In this document: in pieces, positions 45,185 to 56,867 of the stretch
Layout: each line of letters opens with the position of its first letter
Numbering within the stretch: position 1 is the first letter of the stretch
Source of the DNA: Prostheceraeus crozeri
Lineage: Eukaryota; Platyhelminthes; Polycladida; Euryleptidae
NCBI GenBank assembly: GCA_907163375.1
Contig: CAJQUW010004792.1
Coordinates: forward strand, 31,610 to 95,609
DNA: 64,000 nucleotides
Reading direction: 5' to 3'
The notes under the pieces: generated by a model
What the model was told of the DNA's origin: nothing
Database searches by the model: none
What the model saw: the letters and a program-made list of their open reading frames with translations, nothing else
Made by a program: the position numbers and the translations under genes

Positions 45185-46024
45185 ATTCATGAATGGTAGG
45201 GATATCGGTATTCCGATTAAGCCAGAGTTATACCTTTTATATTATAGTTATTTATATTATATTATTTTATATTAGCTACGACACCCGTATTACATTCCAT
45301 GATATATTATGCCTATCTCACATGGACTGCCAGATATCATTGTGGCCCCTCTATTATGTCTATGTTAATTTTAGTAGTGCAGAAATGGATCTAAAGATAG
45401 ACATCTAGATATAGCATCACATAATGTAGATGTCCATGATCTATAGAGCTCTAGAATGTATGATAGATTCGATTCTACCATAGAAATTAACAATACCATA
45501 GAAACTATGTACTATTATCTACTTCTATGAATTCTACGGTAATACTAATTTCCATTTCTAATTTGAATTCAAATAAGACTGTGATCCTGTTCTTTGCTAT
45601 CATTGAATTGTATTTTGTAACAGCATAAGATATCAAAGCGCATAGAGGAATGTAGGAATGAAAAAAAGAAAAGATGGCACTTGAATTGTCAAGTGCATTT
45701 TTTGAGGCCAGAGGTTCATCGAAATTGGATGAAAGTGAAGACAAATGGCCCAGTGTAGAGGTTTCCAAATATGCATTGCAGAGACACTATGCATCAAATC
45801 AAGTACTAATGTACTAATAAATGAGAACTCTTCATCTGTGCCTCTCCAAATGTTCTAATTTTAGCTTCTTTCAGTAACTGTTGTCTCAGCTACTGTATTG
45901 TCCTGAAGATGGGTTTTAAATAAGCTCGAAATCGATCGACAAACATGGTCATTCTCTCTGTGAGATCATTGGGCTCATCCAGCTCAAGCCAGAAGTAATC
46001 TATTTAATAAATGCAATGCTACCA
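45185..46024. other. Unique sequence between the duplication copies
   Basis: Holds a small plus-strand open frame at 45674-45817 (MALELSSAFFEARGSSKLDE and on, 47 residues, unrecognised). Near 45480-45530 is a repeat stretch shared with the right arm of the large palindrome (GAAATTAACAATACCATAG). Confidence 0.4.
45898..45942 (+). ncRNA. Hammerhead ribozyme-like motif, solo
   Basis: TTGTC, core CTGAAGA, one extra T, a hairpin closed by GGGTTT/AAGCTC (6 pairs, two G-U), core GAAA, self-complementary ATCGAT as stem III, C at the cleavage position, then GACAA, which pairs perfectly with TTGTC (5 bp). This has the longest stem I of the motifs here. No PLE coding sequence and no partner copy were found nearby. 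Confidence 0.55.
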
Positions 46025-46028
46025 TTAA

Positions 46029-46104
46029 CCCTTTCACAGCGGCTAATGTATTGAAAAATTGTTCCTTCACATGCGGATGGCTCGCTCATGCCGCAGTGAA
46101 AGGG
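46029..46104. mobile_element. 76-bp piggyBac-type miniature element
   Basis: CCCTTTCACAGCGGC and its inverse GCCGCAGTGAAAGGG (one mismatch), directly flanked by TTAA on both sides (46025-46028, 46105-46108). CCCTTT ends and a TTAA target are piggyBac hallmarks. Its ends differ from the piggyBac derivative at 56868-58094. Confidence 0.75.
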
Positions 46105-46825
46105 TTAACTATAATGACTGACCTCTGTCTCACATGTATATTTCCACTTCAATCTTCTACGTTTGACTTCTGAGTCATTATACGTTAAATACATGAAATT
46201 AAGGACAATTATAGACTTTTTAAATGATATCTTTAGTCAGTATAATTATACTTCAAAATAAGAAAATATTTAAAAAACGTCATGCCTCAAAATCATCATA
46301 TTTTCTGCGGCGAGGAGAATTGAAAATTGTGATATTGTGAAATATTGAGAATTTCATATTGATTGCATGAAGAAAATTACCGTATGACAATTAATAAATA
46401 AACCTTATTAACGTAAGCGATAGTTAAATGAACTTGGAAGGCTTTTAGATAGCATTTCATAATTTGTCGCTTGGTGGGATATAAATATTTTTCATCGATT
46501 TCATCATAAATCGTATTTTAATCATTTTATTTTTTAAAGCTATGTATTATTTAGGTTGTTAGATATATTGCCGTTCTATATTACTTGAAAACGTATCTTT
46601 CAATGTGTTTCATCGTTCTATATCACAAAATATGGAACTTTTTCATTACTGTGATCAACATAGACAAGCGTTCGATAATACAATATTAAGCAATGCTATT
46701 ATTCGCTCTTTGAGAACATATTTATTTTGTGCGATGATCAGTATAGTACGCAAATGACTTAATATTACTAATATGATAAGTTATGAGCATTCGCTAAAAT
46801 TTATGGTAATGATATGTGTATTTTC

Positions 46826-48358
46826 AAGGTCAAAAAAAGTCCTCGTACAATTTTTTTTACTCTTTTTCTAAAGCGATTTTTCATAGGTTCTAGCATTGGT
46901 TTGACGTTTCTCTTTGGTGCAATTGCAGCACATGTTCGAAACTTCTTTCTCTTAGTCACTCGAATTTTCAAAATGTCTGCTTCCTTGCCTGGTGGGTCCT
47001 GATTAATGAGAACGGGTACTCTTTTTCTAAGCTCGTTCCTACCTAGATATCTTACAGCATCAAAAATCTAAAATATTGATGCGATAGATAACGATCTGCT
47101 TTATCTGATGGTGCAGAAACGGTAAGGAAAGATAAAATGATGTCAGCAGAGTTATTAGAAGATCCGTTATTTTTTCGGATTTTCAAGTTTGTAAACTTCA
47201 AAATCGCAAATTTGCAAATTTGGCATTTTTAAGGCTATGTATCAATTTTGCAGATCTAGAACCATCGATCGATATCATTGTATTCGCATGTAAACATGGA
47301 AGCTACTGACAATGCACTATGACACTGTAGTCCACCGTTGATATCAATAGATATGCTAGCAATGTCACTATAGAGAGAACTATGGCTATTCTGAGCGGCA
47401 TTAGATCTTAAATTGAAAAAAAAATCATGCCACTTTAGAAGTAGTATGAAGCAAGTTGAATATCAAAAGGAATGAATATTTGCCAACAAGCATCTTCATT
47501 AAGCGGAAATTCAGCTGATCAAGGAAAATTAATGAACTGTAATATAATGCAAGTCCCTGCAAGTCTTCAAGGAAAAGTTGAGATCTTAATGTTTGTTACT
47601 ATTTAAGAGGCTGAAATTTCAAGTTTTCAAAATTCAATTTTCATCGGTATGATTACATGATTCACTAAATTCATGTTTCATTTCTTGAGTCATTCGAAAA
47701 GACAATTTATGATCTAATGCCGCTCAGAATGGCCATAGATCTCTCTATAATAGTGACATTACTAGCATAGAAATTAACAATACCATAGAAAGTCCATAGT
47801 GTACTATTATCTACCTCTATGATTGCTAGTATATCTATTGACATCAATGCTAGACTACAGTGTCATAGTGCATTGTCAGTAGCTTCAGTTTACATGCAAA
47901 TACAATGATATCGATCGATGGTTTTAGATCTTCAAAGTTGGTACATAGCCTTGAAAATGCCAAATTTGCAAATTTGCGATCTCGAAGTTTGCAAACTTGA
48001 AAATTCGAAAAAATAACTGATCTTCTAATAACTCTGCTGACATCATTTCATCTTTCTTTATTGTTTCTGCATCGTCAGATAAGGCAGATCGTTATTTATC
48101 GCAGCAATATTTTAGATTTTTGATGCTGTAAGATATCTAGTTAGGAACGAGCTTAGAAAATGAGTACCCGTTCTCATTAATTAGGACCCACCAGACAGGG
48201 AAGCTGACATTTTTGAAAATTCGAGTGACTAAGAGAAAGAAGTTTCGAACATGTGCTACAATTGCACCAAAGAGAAACGTCAAACTATTGCTAGAACCTA
48301 TGAAAAATCGCTTTAGAAAAAGAGTATAAAACTTCGCACGAGGATTTTTTTGAACAGT
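46826..48358. mobile_element. Palindromic (foldback-type) element, about 1.5 kb
   Basis: Arms 46826-47420 and 47705-48358 are inverted copies over about 600 bp with modest divergence, around a spacer of about 285 bp. The right end is TTTTTTTGAACAGTA. Fragments of the same family lie at 8700-8912, 35748-35805 and 40255-41000. No coding sequence. Absent from duplication copy A at the equivalent place. The superfamily is unclear. Confidence 0.82.
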
Positions 48359-48507
48359 ACCTATATGCGCAAGTAAATTAGAAACAGAGATTCAAATTGA
48401 TGGGCGAATTCATAGTGTTGGAAGATCTGTGATGAACAATCTGATTACTGACTGAACCTGTACAACGTCAGTCGAAATTTATAGCGTGACATTTGCTCAT
48501 CAAACAA

Positions 48508-51500
48508 TTCGTCGCTATGTTGACAAAGGGCGTATGACAAAAAAGATGGTTTTGAGATAATCGGTTTTAAAGTTTTGGGTAATTTCGTTGTACAATATCT
48601 CAACCATTATTCATCATTTTGTCTTGATTTTTGATACCGTATGTAAATAATTTCGGGAATTTCAAATCGATTGATATACTTTATTTACATACGAAATCAT
48701 TAATTACACGTAATACCGATTTTAAAACTATATTGTGTACGCCCTTTTGTAAGCAGAGAATTTGAGCGAAATACTGTACACACTGCAAATGCCTCGCCAC
48801 CAAAGTCGCCACTAACTCACCACGAAACATTGGCAACGAAAGTGAACACCAGGAAGTATGAGTGGCCAACACTCGCCACGAGCTAATGCGGCTGTTATAC
48901 GCCCATCATACGCCTCTTTGTAAAATATCATTTGGTGAATTTATGCTTTTTATGGGCGTATATCGAAATTTTTCATGGCAATTCTTATACATCAGAATAA
49001 GCCAGCACATGGGAATCAGTGAAAGGACGATAATTGTGGACGTTAATACGTGTACATTTGTACATCCTTTACAAATTTCACTGATTGTCACGTACACATG
49101 TGTATAAAACACCAAATGTAAGTTGGAAAATTGGTTGGATATCACCTATCAAGTCAAATATGGACCAAACATCCTGCGTCAGTAAAGTGGTACTGACTTA
49201 CATAAACCTCTTATGATCCTGATTCCTAGTTAACAGGCACTGAACCTGAAACTTATTTTCATCATATTTTGATGATGAAGTTCTTATTATGGATTGGTAA
49301 ACACAAGCAGGTTTGACAACTATTAATTTTTGACCTTGATTGGCAAATTGCAGAACTGAATACACTGCATCGCTTCGCGACATTTTAAAACCTGGCTGTA
49401 AAAGTTCTTTCACTCCAACTCCAGGATTTTTACCTTTTCCAATTGATAATTTGCATATCATGATCACTCATTATATTTCTGACATACCGAGATTTTCCAG
49501 TTACAAACCATCAGTGCACATACTGTACATATTGGCAATATTTGTTGATTATCAAACTTGAGGAAAGTCCGAAAGCGAGAGACTCGATAGATATTTCGCC
49601 TGAAGATAGCCTCCTGTAGGCTATTACCTGAAAGGCCTTGGTAATGAAATAGCAATCGCGCACACCACTCGTTTTCGGGCTTGCCGCAAGTTTGATAAAT
49701 TAAATGTCTGGCTCTGCTCCTATTTAGTGAAATGTTTGTTGATGTTCGACAGTCTTAGATGATGGCCGTCAACTGAGATGGTACTCTCAATATGTCTCGT
49801 AAGAGCTCTTGCAACACTGGATGAAGTTCCCACGTTCTGCCAAATGATGAGGCTCAAAATAGCAATTTATATTTTTTCATCAGGCGAGAGATTTTTGCGA
49901 AATGAAAAATCGTGGCTGATCATGCTGCATCCCGATGTACATGTCACCAAATCAGACGTGGCGATGAGGATTAATACATTGGAGCTATTTTTCGATTTTT
50001 AGACCTAGAATTTGGTTGTTCTACATGACCATGATTCAATTGAAGAAATTTGTCAGTTTTGAATCCTCTGTCCTTCAATGATAAGCATCATTAATCCACA
50101 GAAGTCTTTCTATTGTCTGTTGACAGAAAGGCTTGTTGACATCATCTTTGTGAAAATGCATTGGCTGGTACAGGAATATTGCGGAAAATTACGGTATCAG
50201 TCTTTTTATTGAATTTGATTTAAAGTACTCTCGTGCTGTTTTCTTCCGACAATAATGTGATTCAGTGAGTGGAAGCATGTGAACATGACTGTATTTTGTG
50301 ATCACTTCCTTTATCTTTTGGTAAGGCTCACGCAAACATCAAACTCTACTTCCATTCTCTAAAAACTCCTATTGTATCCAAGAAGAATGTTCATGCCCAT
50401 ACGTAAAACATCTGATTAGTCAGGGATTGTTAAAATATAAAATATGTACTAGCCAAAACTCAGAACCAGCCATATCTTTCCCGATCTAGCCTCAGATCTG
50501 CGAACCAGAAATTTAAGTATATGATAAAACCTTTATGTTATCAACACCAAGATATTTACCAAAATCAAGAATACATAATTCAGAAGCACATCTGTTTTTT
50601 TAATTTTCAAGAAAGGAGAATTTATGCTGTTAATCGCAACTAACTCCAAAACTGCGAACCACAACAACCATGGAGAATAATAAGCAGAGATAAATAATTA
50701 GGCAACAATGGTAAGTTGTTGAACAAGGTTCCATCGTCGAACTAAGCAGTAGATTATTTGTTTAACTGTTTTCAAGTTAAATATGACTCGCCTGAGTTCT
50801 GCTAGATTCGAAAGCGCTTTTGGTTTCTGGTGGGATCACATTTTCTAGCCTCTTGTTGGGGGAAAGAAACAGTCGTCCTGTAATTCTTCTAGTTATTTTC
50901 ATAATCTAAAGGCGAACTCGACAACAGGGAATTCTTATCTTCCTCTATTTGTAGAATAGAATCCCCTTCAGTATTACCGGCCCATGCCTTCATATGTGCA
51001 TACTTGTACAATAGATCCTATACATAAAAATGTAAAATGCTAGATATTTTATTTTGTCAGTTTCAGAAACTTCAGACACTTCTAAAAACGCATACTGCCG
51101 AAATGAATACTTAGACCATAATAGTAGGCCCAGAAAATATATTTGTAGCACCGGACGAAATTCAGAAAGAGGAAGCCTGCAGCAACTATGCAAAAAATGC
51201 AACGATGTGAAAATATAAGTCTACAACAACTTCAAAGATTCAATACTGCAAATACCTATATATCATGGGCCATAGTACCAACGCGCTTTCAAATAGATCT
51301 AATTTTAGACTATTCTGCCTCATCCAATAGGTTCCACAATGCTATGAAATTTTCAGAATGTGCACTCAGTCTTTTGCTGTGCAACGTATTGCATACAATG
51401 ACGATATAAAGTAGGCCTAGGTGATGATACAATCAATGGTAAATGTCGATATGGAATGTAATATTCGATAGAAGAGATGACAGTTAATGCCATAATTACT

Positions 51501-52675
51501 TCAAATGAAAGGAGAAATAGGAATGCCTATTCAGGTCTATGTAAGTGTAGTTCAGTGCTATTTTTGGCAACCAAACCATTCCCTGCGAGTGAAAGTAGGC
51601 CTACGTACTGACGAGAGAAAATTTGAAATTTAACAAAGGTAACGAGGGCTAAGCGGCTTGCATGTGTAGTAAGCCTATCAGCAGTAACTTTTCAAGATGA
51701 TGCATCAAGCACTTGAATCAAAGCCACGGTTTGTTTGGCAAAGGACTACTTCAGTAATATTTTGATATCTAAACTACTTTGGAAGACCAGGCTCTACCTT
51801 ATCTGGAGAAGAAGGCTGGAGGTATTGTATATTGAAGCATATCAGGGACGCTTTAATTACTTTTCGAACTTAAGTGCATCAATACATCGATACATACCTC
51901 TATCATTTCTACATCAGGCCAATTAGCTACATACAAAAAGTAAGTGCAGTTGGCATTGACTTAGGTTTGTGGCTTGTGTTCAACAAAGACTTTAAGATAG
52001 TTCGCCTACATATAAACGAATATCTGCTTGGAAGTCAGCATGAATTTTTGAACCTAAACGTAGCCAAAACTAGACAATGCTTTACAGAAAACTCACCTTC
52101 ATTAACGTAGGCAGCCATCAACAATGAATTACGAAATCCAAACACCTAGACTACTTTCGAAGCAATGAACAACACTACCGATACTGACGCACCGAGTCGG
52201 ACTCGGGACTATATAAAATTTGGTCATTGCTGGGGCACCGTATGTCACACCCAAGAAAATACAATACGACGAATAGCGAAAGTACTTGGGTAGAAAACAC
52301 AAATTGAGCTGAAGCAGTTAGGTTCCTACAAATATAACTTTATGACCAACCCATTAAAATCGCTTAAGCGCTTTTTCAATTGTACTAAACAAGCAAAAAA
52401 TTGTCTTTGATGTAAGGATACGCCCAAATAAATTCCAGCTATACTGTTGAGGAAAGAAAATTTTATTCTACGAATATACGCCTCTTCGTAGAATTACAAT
52501 TCGCACAGTTTGGGATCATACGCCCTCCCCATGTTTCTGAAACTCATATAACACTTCAGATTCGAGTCTTGAAAATGTCATCATTGAAAAGAGCGACACG
52601 GAAAAGCCCCGGATATGTTCTTATCTCAAAAAGTCAAATTTTGCTCATACGCCCCTTCGTCAACATAGCGACGAA
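48508..52675. mobile_element. 4.17-kb TIR element with subterminal repeat arrays
   Basis: The ends are TTCGTCGCTATGTTGAC and its inverse, about 30 bp. It interrupts duplication copy B exactly where copy A reads CAAACAATTATCTCC, which fixes the borders; no clear target duplication was found. ATACGCCC-type motifs recur near both ends in both orientations (48529, 48739, 48898, 48911, 48955; 52419, 52477, 52519, 52649), as expected of transposase binding arrays. No transposase was recognised inside. Confidence 0.8.
49198..49467 (-). CDS. Unrecognised open frame inside the 4.17-kb element
   Basis: 89 codons including VGVKELLQPGFKMSRSDAVY and YDENKFQVQCLLTRNQDH. The composition is coding-like and continues from an internal Met run, but there are no known motifs and no splice sites that I trust. 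It could be a captured exon, a fragment of the element's own protein, or chance. Confidence 0.2.
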   Translation of the reverse strand: MIMICKLSIGKGKNPGVGVKELLQPGFKMSRSDAVYSVLQFANQGQKLIVVKPACVYQSIIRTSSSKYDENKFQVQCLLTRNQDHKRFM

Positions 52676-53200
52676 TAACCCCTATCCACTGCCAAATGAT
52701 CGGTTAATAGGCTCTTTTGGTGTTGCATTGAAATACATCGTTGCATCTCGAAGCTCCACGTGTCAAATAAAGCATTACATGTAGTTAAATTCAAGATTTG
52801 GAGTAATTATACAATAGATCAGCTGAGGAATTCAAAATGCTTCAAAAATTCTCGCAATCTAGAATAATGGATTCTGGAAACGTCAGGCTATCTGAGAAAG
52901 AAGGCTTCAATACTGCATGCATATGTTGCTTGTATGCCTAGTCCTCTTATAAACTGTTTAAAAACAGCTCTCAGCATTTATGTCACTCAACATACGCATA
53001 AGTAGGTACTCTCATGCAGTCCCATAATGTTGTCTTTGATTTCATTCACTCAACATTATTTTCGGAATGAGTGCCTCAACGGTCGACATGGGCCCAATTA
53101 AATATCTTCCGGCTGGCCGACGCAATGAGTATCCTCGACCGGTCTTCAAAGTTTGCACCCGGTTTCAAACCAGATGCACTCAGTAATTGAATAATTAAAT

Positions 53201-53422
53201 ATGCCAAATGTCTTCTTCAATGGTGAAACTTGGAAGCGCTTGAATTATAAGAAGATTATGAATTATGAAGAAGACTTGAATTATGAAGATATTTATCGAA
53301 ATTCTACAATTTTTATCATTGATGGTAGCAAATATACTAGATTTTTTGCGCTTAATTTGTATACAATTCCGGTGTTAATTCCTATGCCGGAGCAAGGAAG
53401 GAGTTCGATAACAATATCGTAA
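53201..53422 (+). pseudogene. Conserved open frame in duplication copy B, unrecognised
   Basis: Counterpart of 43684-43872, with the same frame and a few amino-acid changes. Ends PVLIPMPEQGRSSITIS. Confidence 0.25.
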
Positions 53423-53829
53423 ATTGGTTTACATCAATAAAATTGTAGTTACTCCTTCAACGGGCAAAAATGAAAAGAATGTATGAATCACATTAATGTA
53501 TATTCATGGCCTTCTCATGAAGTGATACAAAACTGTTCAGTCGTTGACTTTTCTTAATTTAGAATATATGGCACATCAGCAATTATGTGGGCTCTCCTAC
53601 AATGAAGCAATATTCGAGCAGATGAGAGGTGCGCGTCTCCTTCCACCCTCACTGGACAGTTACTAACAGATTAAGACTATTACGCCCGTTACCCTAAGCC
53701 TTCTGAAACCCCGAATAGAGAAGCCCCGAAAAACAGCTTCTCTATTCACTTTATTTATCAATGAAATTTAGCTAAAAGTCGGTCGGTTGAACGACTAGAT
53801 GTTGTGACTTTTGATTGTTATGTAATTTG

Positions 53830-54221
53830 TGTTTTGTTTCGAGATGACTAGAAAGTTATCAATTCAAAGGACAAAGTCATTAAATATGTGACAGATTTGA
53901 ATTTTGTAGCCCAATTAATAATCACTTACGTGATCTTTGAAGAAAAGGGAATATGGACCTGTCGGGCTGACAATGCTTTGGGAGGGCAGAATACTCCTTC
54001 ACATTGGACGTGAAAACACTGCACATAAGAAGTGTGAATATCTTATTTTTATTTGTGTTGTATGTTTTATCACAGTAGGACTCATATCCACATGCCTATG
54101 TTTTGCGATGAGGAAGATTTGCGAAATGGCTCCAAAAGATAGCAACTCATTGTACAATACATCACAAGAAAGAGCTGAAACGAAGGAAAGGAGGATCATC
54201 TTGTCAGAAATGATCAAATAG
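53830..54221 (+). pseudogene. Ig-like domain plus transmembrane segment remnant, copy B
   Basis: Counterpart of 44264-44675. The GIWTCRADNALGG signature, the transmembrane segment (EYLIFICVVCFITVGLIS) and the charged tail (APKDSNSLYNTSQERAETKE) are kept, with the same frame relations between parts. The upstream part has small indels relative to A. Most changes in the tail are conservative. Confidence 0.45.
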
Positions 54222-54555
54222 AAATACACGAAAATGCAATTTAGATTTGAATATTTTAGTTCTCGACAAAAATGAGCCACAATTTTTAGCATGGGATGAA
54301 GACATTACTTTTCAAATGACAGCCTAAATCGCTGTCGCCAGACGATTTAAGTTGATCATTTGAAAGGTAATGCATGCATTGCTACTGACCTTAAAATCTG
54401 TGACACCAAATATCTGAGATTTAAGTCAATGATAAACGCAAATCTATGACAACTTTCAACAAAATCCTTGCGGCTCACAGCTTTTAAATGCACAGTGTGA
54501 GATATCTAAGAGTTCAAATTATGAATCATAGTAGTCACCACAATGTAGCATTACT

Positions 54556-54747
54556 ATGTCGCTATTAGAAGGTGGTAATACAAAATCATCTGAAGCTGTA
54601 AAGAGGCTAAAAATGACAGACTTGCTGACTGATAATAGCGATCACAGTAATCTGCAAAGAGAGGCTGACAAATATGCTTTCATATCATTGTCAGCCTCTC
54701 TCAAACGAAATCAACTATCTTCGAATCCATCTGAATTCAAATCATAG
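54556..54747 (+). CDS. Short conserved open frame, copy B
   Basis: Counterpart of 44999-45184, 63 codons, MSLLEGGNTKSSEAVKRLKM and on, with a different last dozen residues. It may be a cytoplasmic-tail exon. Confidence 0.25.
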   Translation: MSLLEGGNTKSSEAVKRLKMTDLLTDNSDHSNLQREADKYAFISLSASLKRNQLSSNPSEFKS

Positions 54748-54976
54748 TCATCATGTAAATGTGGCAATGATGTTGAACGTTTTCGTTATGGTAGTTTTTT
54801 AGAGGAAGGAAACTAATTTTTTTTAGTGGAAATGGATTACAAACACCCACTCAGAAATAAAATATATGCAAAGTCAACAGATTCAACTACATTTTCAACT
54901 TAGATTTTCATAATTACCTAGGCATAATGTATCAAAAAATGAAATCAGACTGGTGAAATGACACCTTACTTTGCAG

Positions 54977-55165
54977 ATTTGCATAGTTAAGTTCAACAGT
55001 GTTCAACCTCATAAATATGTAGACCTGTATGTACAGACAGGTCGGATAGTTGAATTTTTTTCTGCAGAGGATCCATGTTCTGTTATATCTGACCTACTTT
55101 CCGACAGATTAATTCCTATTGAATTTGCTTCTTTACTCTACAGACATCTGCAGAAGGAAGTATAA
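54977..55165 (+). CDS. Candidate terminal exon, unrecognised
   Basis: A pyrimidine-rich ACCTTACTTTGCAG acceptor ends at 54976. The frame beyond it is open for 62 codons (ICIVKFNSVQPHKYVDLYVQ ... SLLYRHLQKEV) to TAA at 55163-55165. Composition is coding-like and rich in conserved-looking aromatic and acidic residues. It lies on the same strand and just downstream of the receptor-like remnant, outside the duplicated segment. No family was recognised. Confidence 0.35.
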   Translation: MCIVKFNSVQPHKYVDLYVQTGRIVEFFSAEDPCSVISDLLSDRLIPIEFASLLYRHLQKEV

Positions 55166-55526
55166 ACCCCTCATTACTGAAATTATGCACACGACTCTAC
55201 CGCACTTGAAATAGATTGCCCAATATAGTAATGAACCAGTAGAAGACTATCGACAATGTCACTTACCTTACCAGTATAAAATGCACTACTTGTGAATGCC
55301 TAGACTGCGGAAACTTATTGGTTCAGACCTGCCGACAGTCCCGATTTTCTGACAAGTGCCCCGATATTTTAATTTTTTGCGTTGTAAGATCTTCACTAGT
55401 CAGTTTTTAAATAAGTCTAGCAAAATAATTCAGAAATTTGCGCTGCGTGCATTTCATATTCACATGTGTGCTATTAGCAACAGTAAAATTAAATAAACGA
55501 TTGATCAAATTGGCTTTCAAAAGATG

Positions 55527-55597
55527 TGCGGCTGGTAGGATTCGAACCTACGACCTGGTTAACCCGACATGTGCTCTATTACTGAGCTACGAGCCAC
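55527..55597 (-). tRNA. tRNA-like sequence, anticodon unclear
   Basis: On the minus strand: A-box TAGCTCAGTAATAGAGC with a perfect GCTC/GAGC D stem, B-box GGTTCGAATCC in a perfect GTAGG/CCTAC T stem, and an acceptor stem GTGGCT/AGCCGC with one extra base. The anticodon stem does not form cleanly, so no isotype is assigned. It is probably a tRNA pseudogene or SINE head. The overlapping plus-strand open frame is its shadow. Confidence 0.55.
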
Positions 55598-55599
55598 TT

Positions 55600-56863
55600 A
55601 CGCGACTGCGTCATTTGGCAGGATCGAACCCTCACCACCACACATTAGTTGTCAAGGCAATAATAATCAATGAATAAATAATTCGTCACAATTGTGATCG
55701 CCGACATTAAGGCAAGTAGCGGGGATCGATTGTCCACCAAAGTATCTTAAACCATGTCGTGAATGCAAATAACAACAATGAAGCTATGTGTGCTATCGTA
55801 CTCATAAAATGCCACTCGCTTTTCACAGTCATATATTATGTCATACATATTTTATGATTCCATTGTCTCAGATAGTCGCATTTTAATGTATTTATGGTCA
55901 ATAAAATATTCAAAATAATGCAGATTTTTTCAATATGTATGGGTTAGTTTGCATACCTGATGATAGCGACCATATCCCGATTTTGCAAATGTGAATGTTG
56001 GCAGGTCTGTTGTTTGCTACAGGTACTTCTGGAAAGTAACGATATTTTCCTCTGAATGAGAGTAAAATATTGAACTTAAGTCACTCTAACACTTCTGATA
56101 TTCATATTTAAATACTTCGATCAATCATACATTATAATTTGGATTACTTTTTCACAGTAACTCAATGAGTATTCTTTGTTTTGATCATTTATCCTGAAAG
56201 TTGCGGAAGATAAGTTAGCTATTGAAGGCCTTTATTGCGCTTTATCTTCGTGGCCTACAAGGTCAAGAGGATCATTTTCCCGGTTTTAACTTACGAACGA
56301 AGAATGAAAGCTTGACGCCAAAATATCCTTGTTTGTTTATAACCTAATCTGGTAATATCTTCATGGGGCAATGATCATGAATTTCACATAGTCTACGTAA
56401 ATTCTAAAAAGTTTACTCTTACAAGTTACCTAGTATTCGATGACCGCCAAAATTTGAAAGTTCATCCACAGAGTAAGGAGATTCTTTGTTCCATACTCTG
56501 GTTCATCCTGTCTTCTAGCTAAATTGTGTGAATTTCTTCGATTTTATACAATGACTATGATATATTTGTAAAAACTTCTGTTCATCAACGTGCACATGGT
56601 GCGATGAGAACCCAACAAACAAAAGACATTTGAACAATGATAGAAACTAGAAGCCGAAATATCTTTCTATGGACATACGCAAACCACGGTCCATGGAGCC
56701 TGCATGTACGATAACTGTCATTTAATTTTGCTGTAATGAAGAATTCTGTCGCGTTTGAAAAACTTCTTAAATTAGACAACATTGTGCGTTAAACACGTCG
56801 ATGGATTTACATTTTAAAAATATTCAATTATAAAAACGGAAAATTTTCCGGAAAGCACAGTGT
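55600..56863. other. No gene seen
   Basis: AT-rich sequence; the minus-strand open frame at 56782-56585 has no recognisable motif. Confidence 0.5.
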
Positions 56864-56867
56864 TTAA

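Larger units (their letters stand above)
46675..54745. repeat. Segmental duplication, copy B, enlarged by two insertions
   Basis: See copy A (41230-45175) for the matching pieces. B carries the palindromic element (46826-48358) and the 4.17-kb TIR element (48508-52675), both absent from A. Confidence 0.9.

Noticed and set aside
55438-55677. Plus-strand open frame of 79 codons
   Set aside because: The 'AAGRIRTYDL' peptide is the well-known translation of the antisense of a tRNA B-box and T stem.
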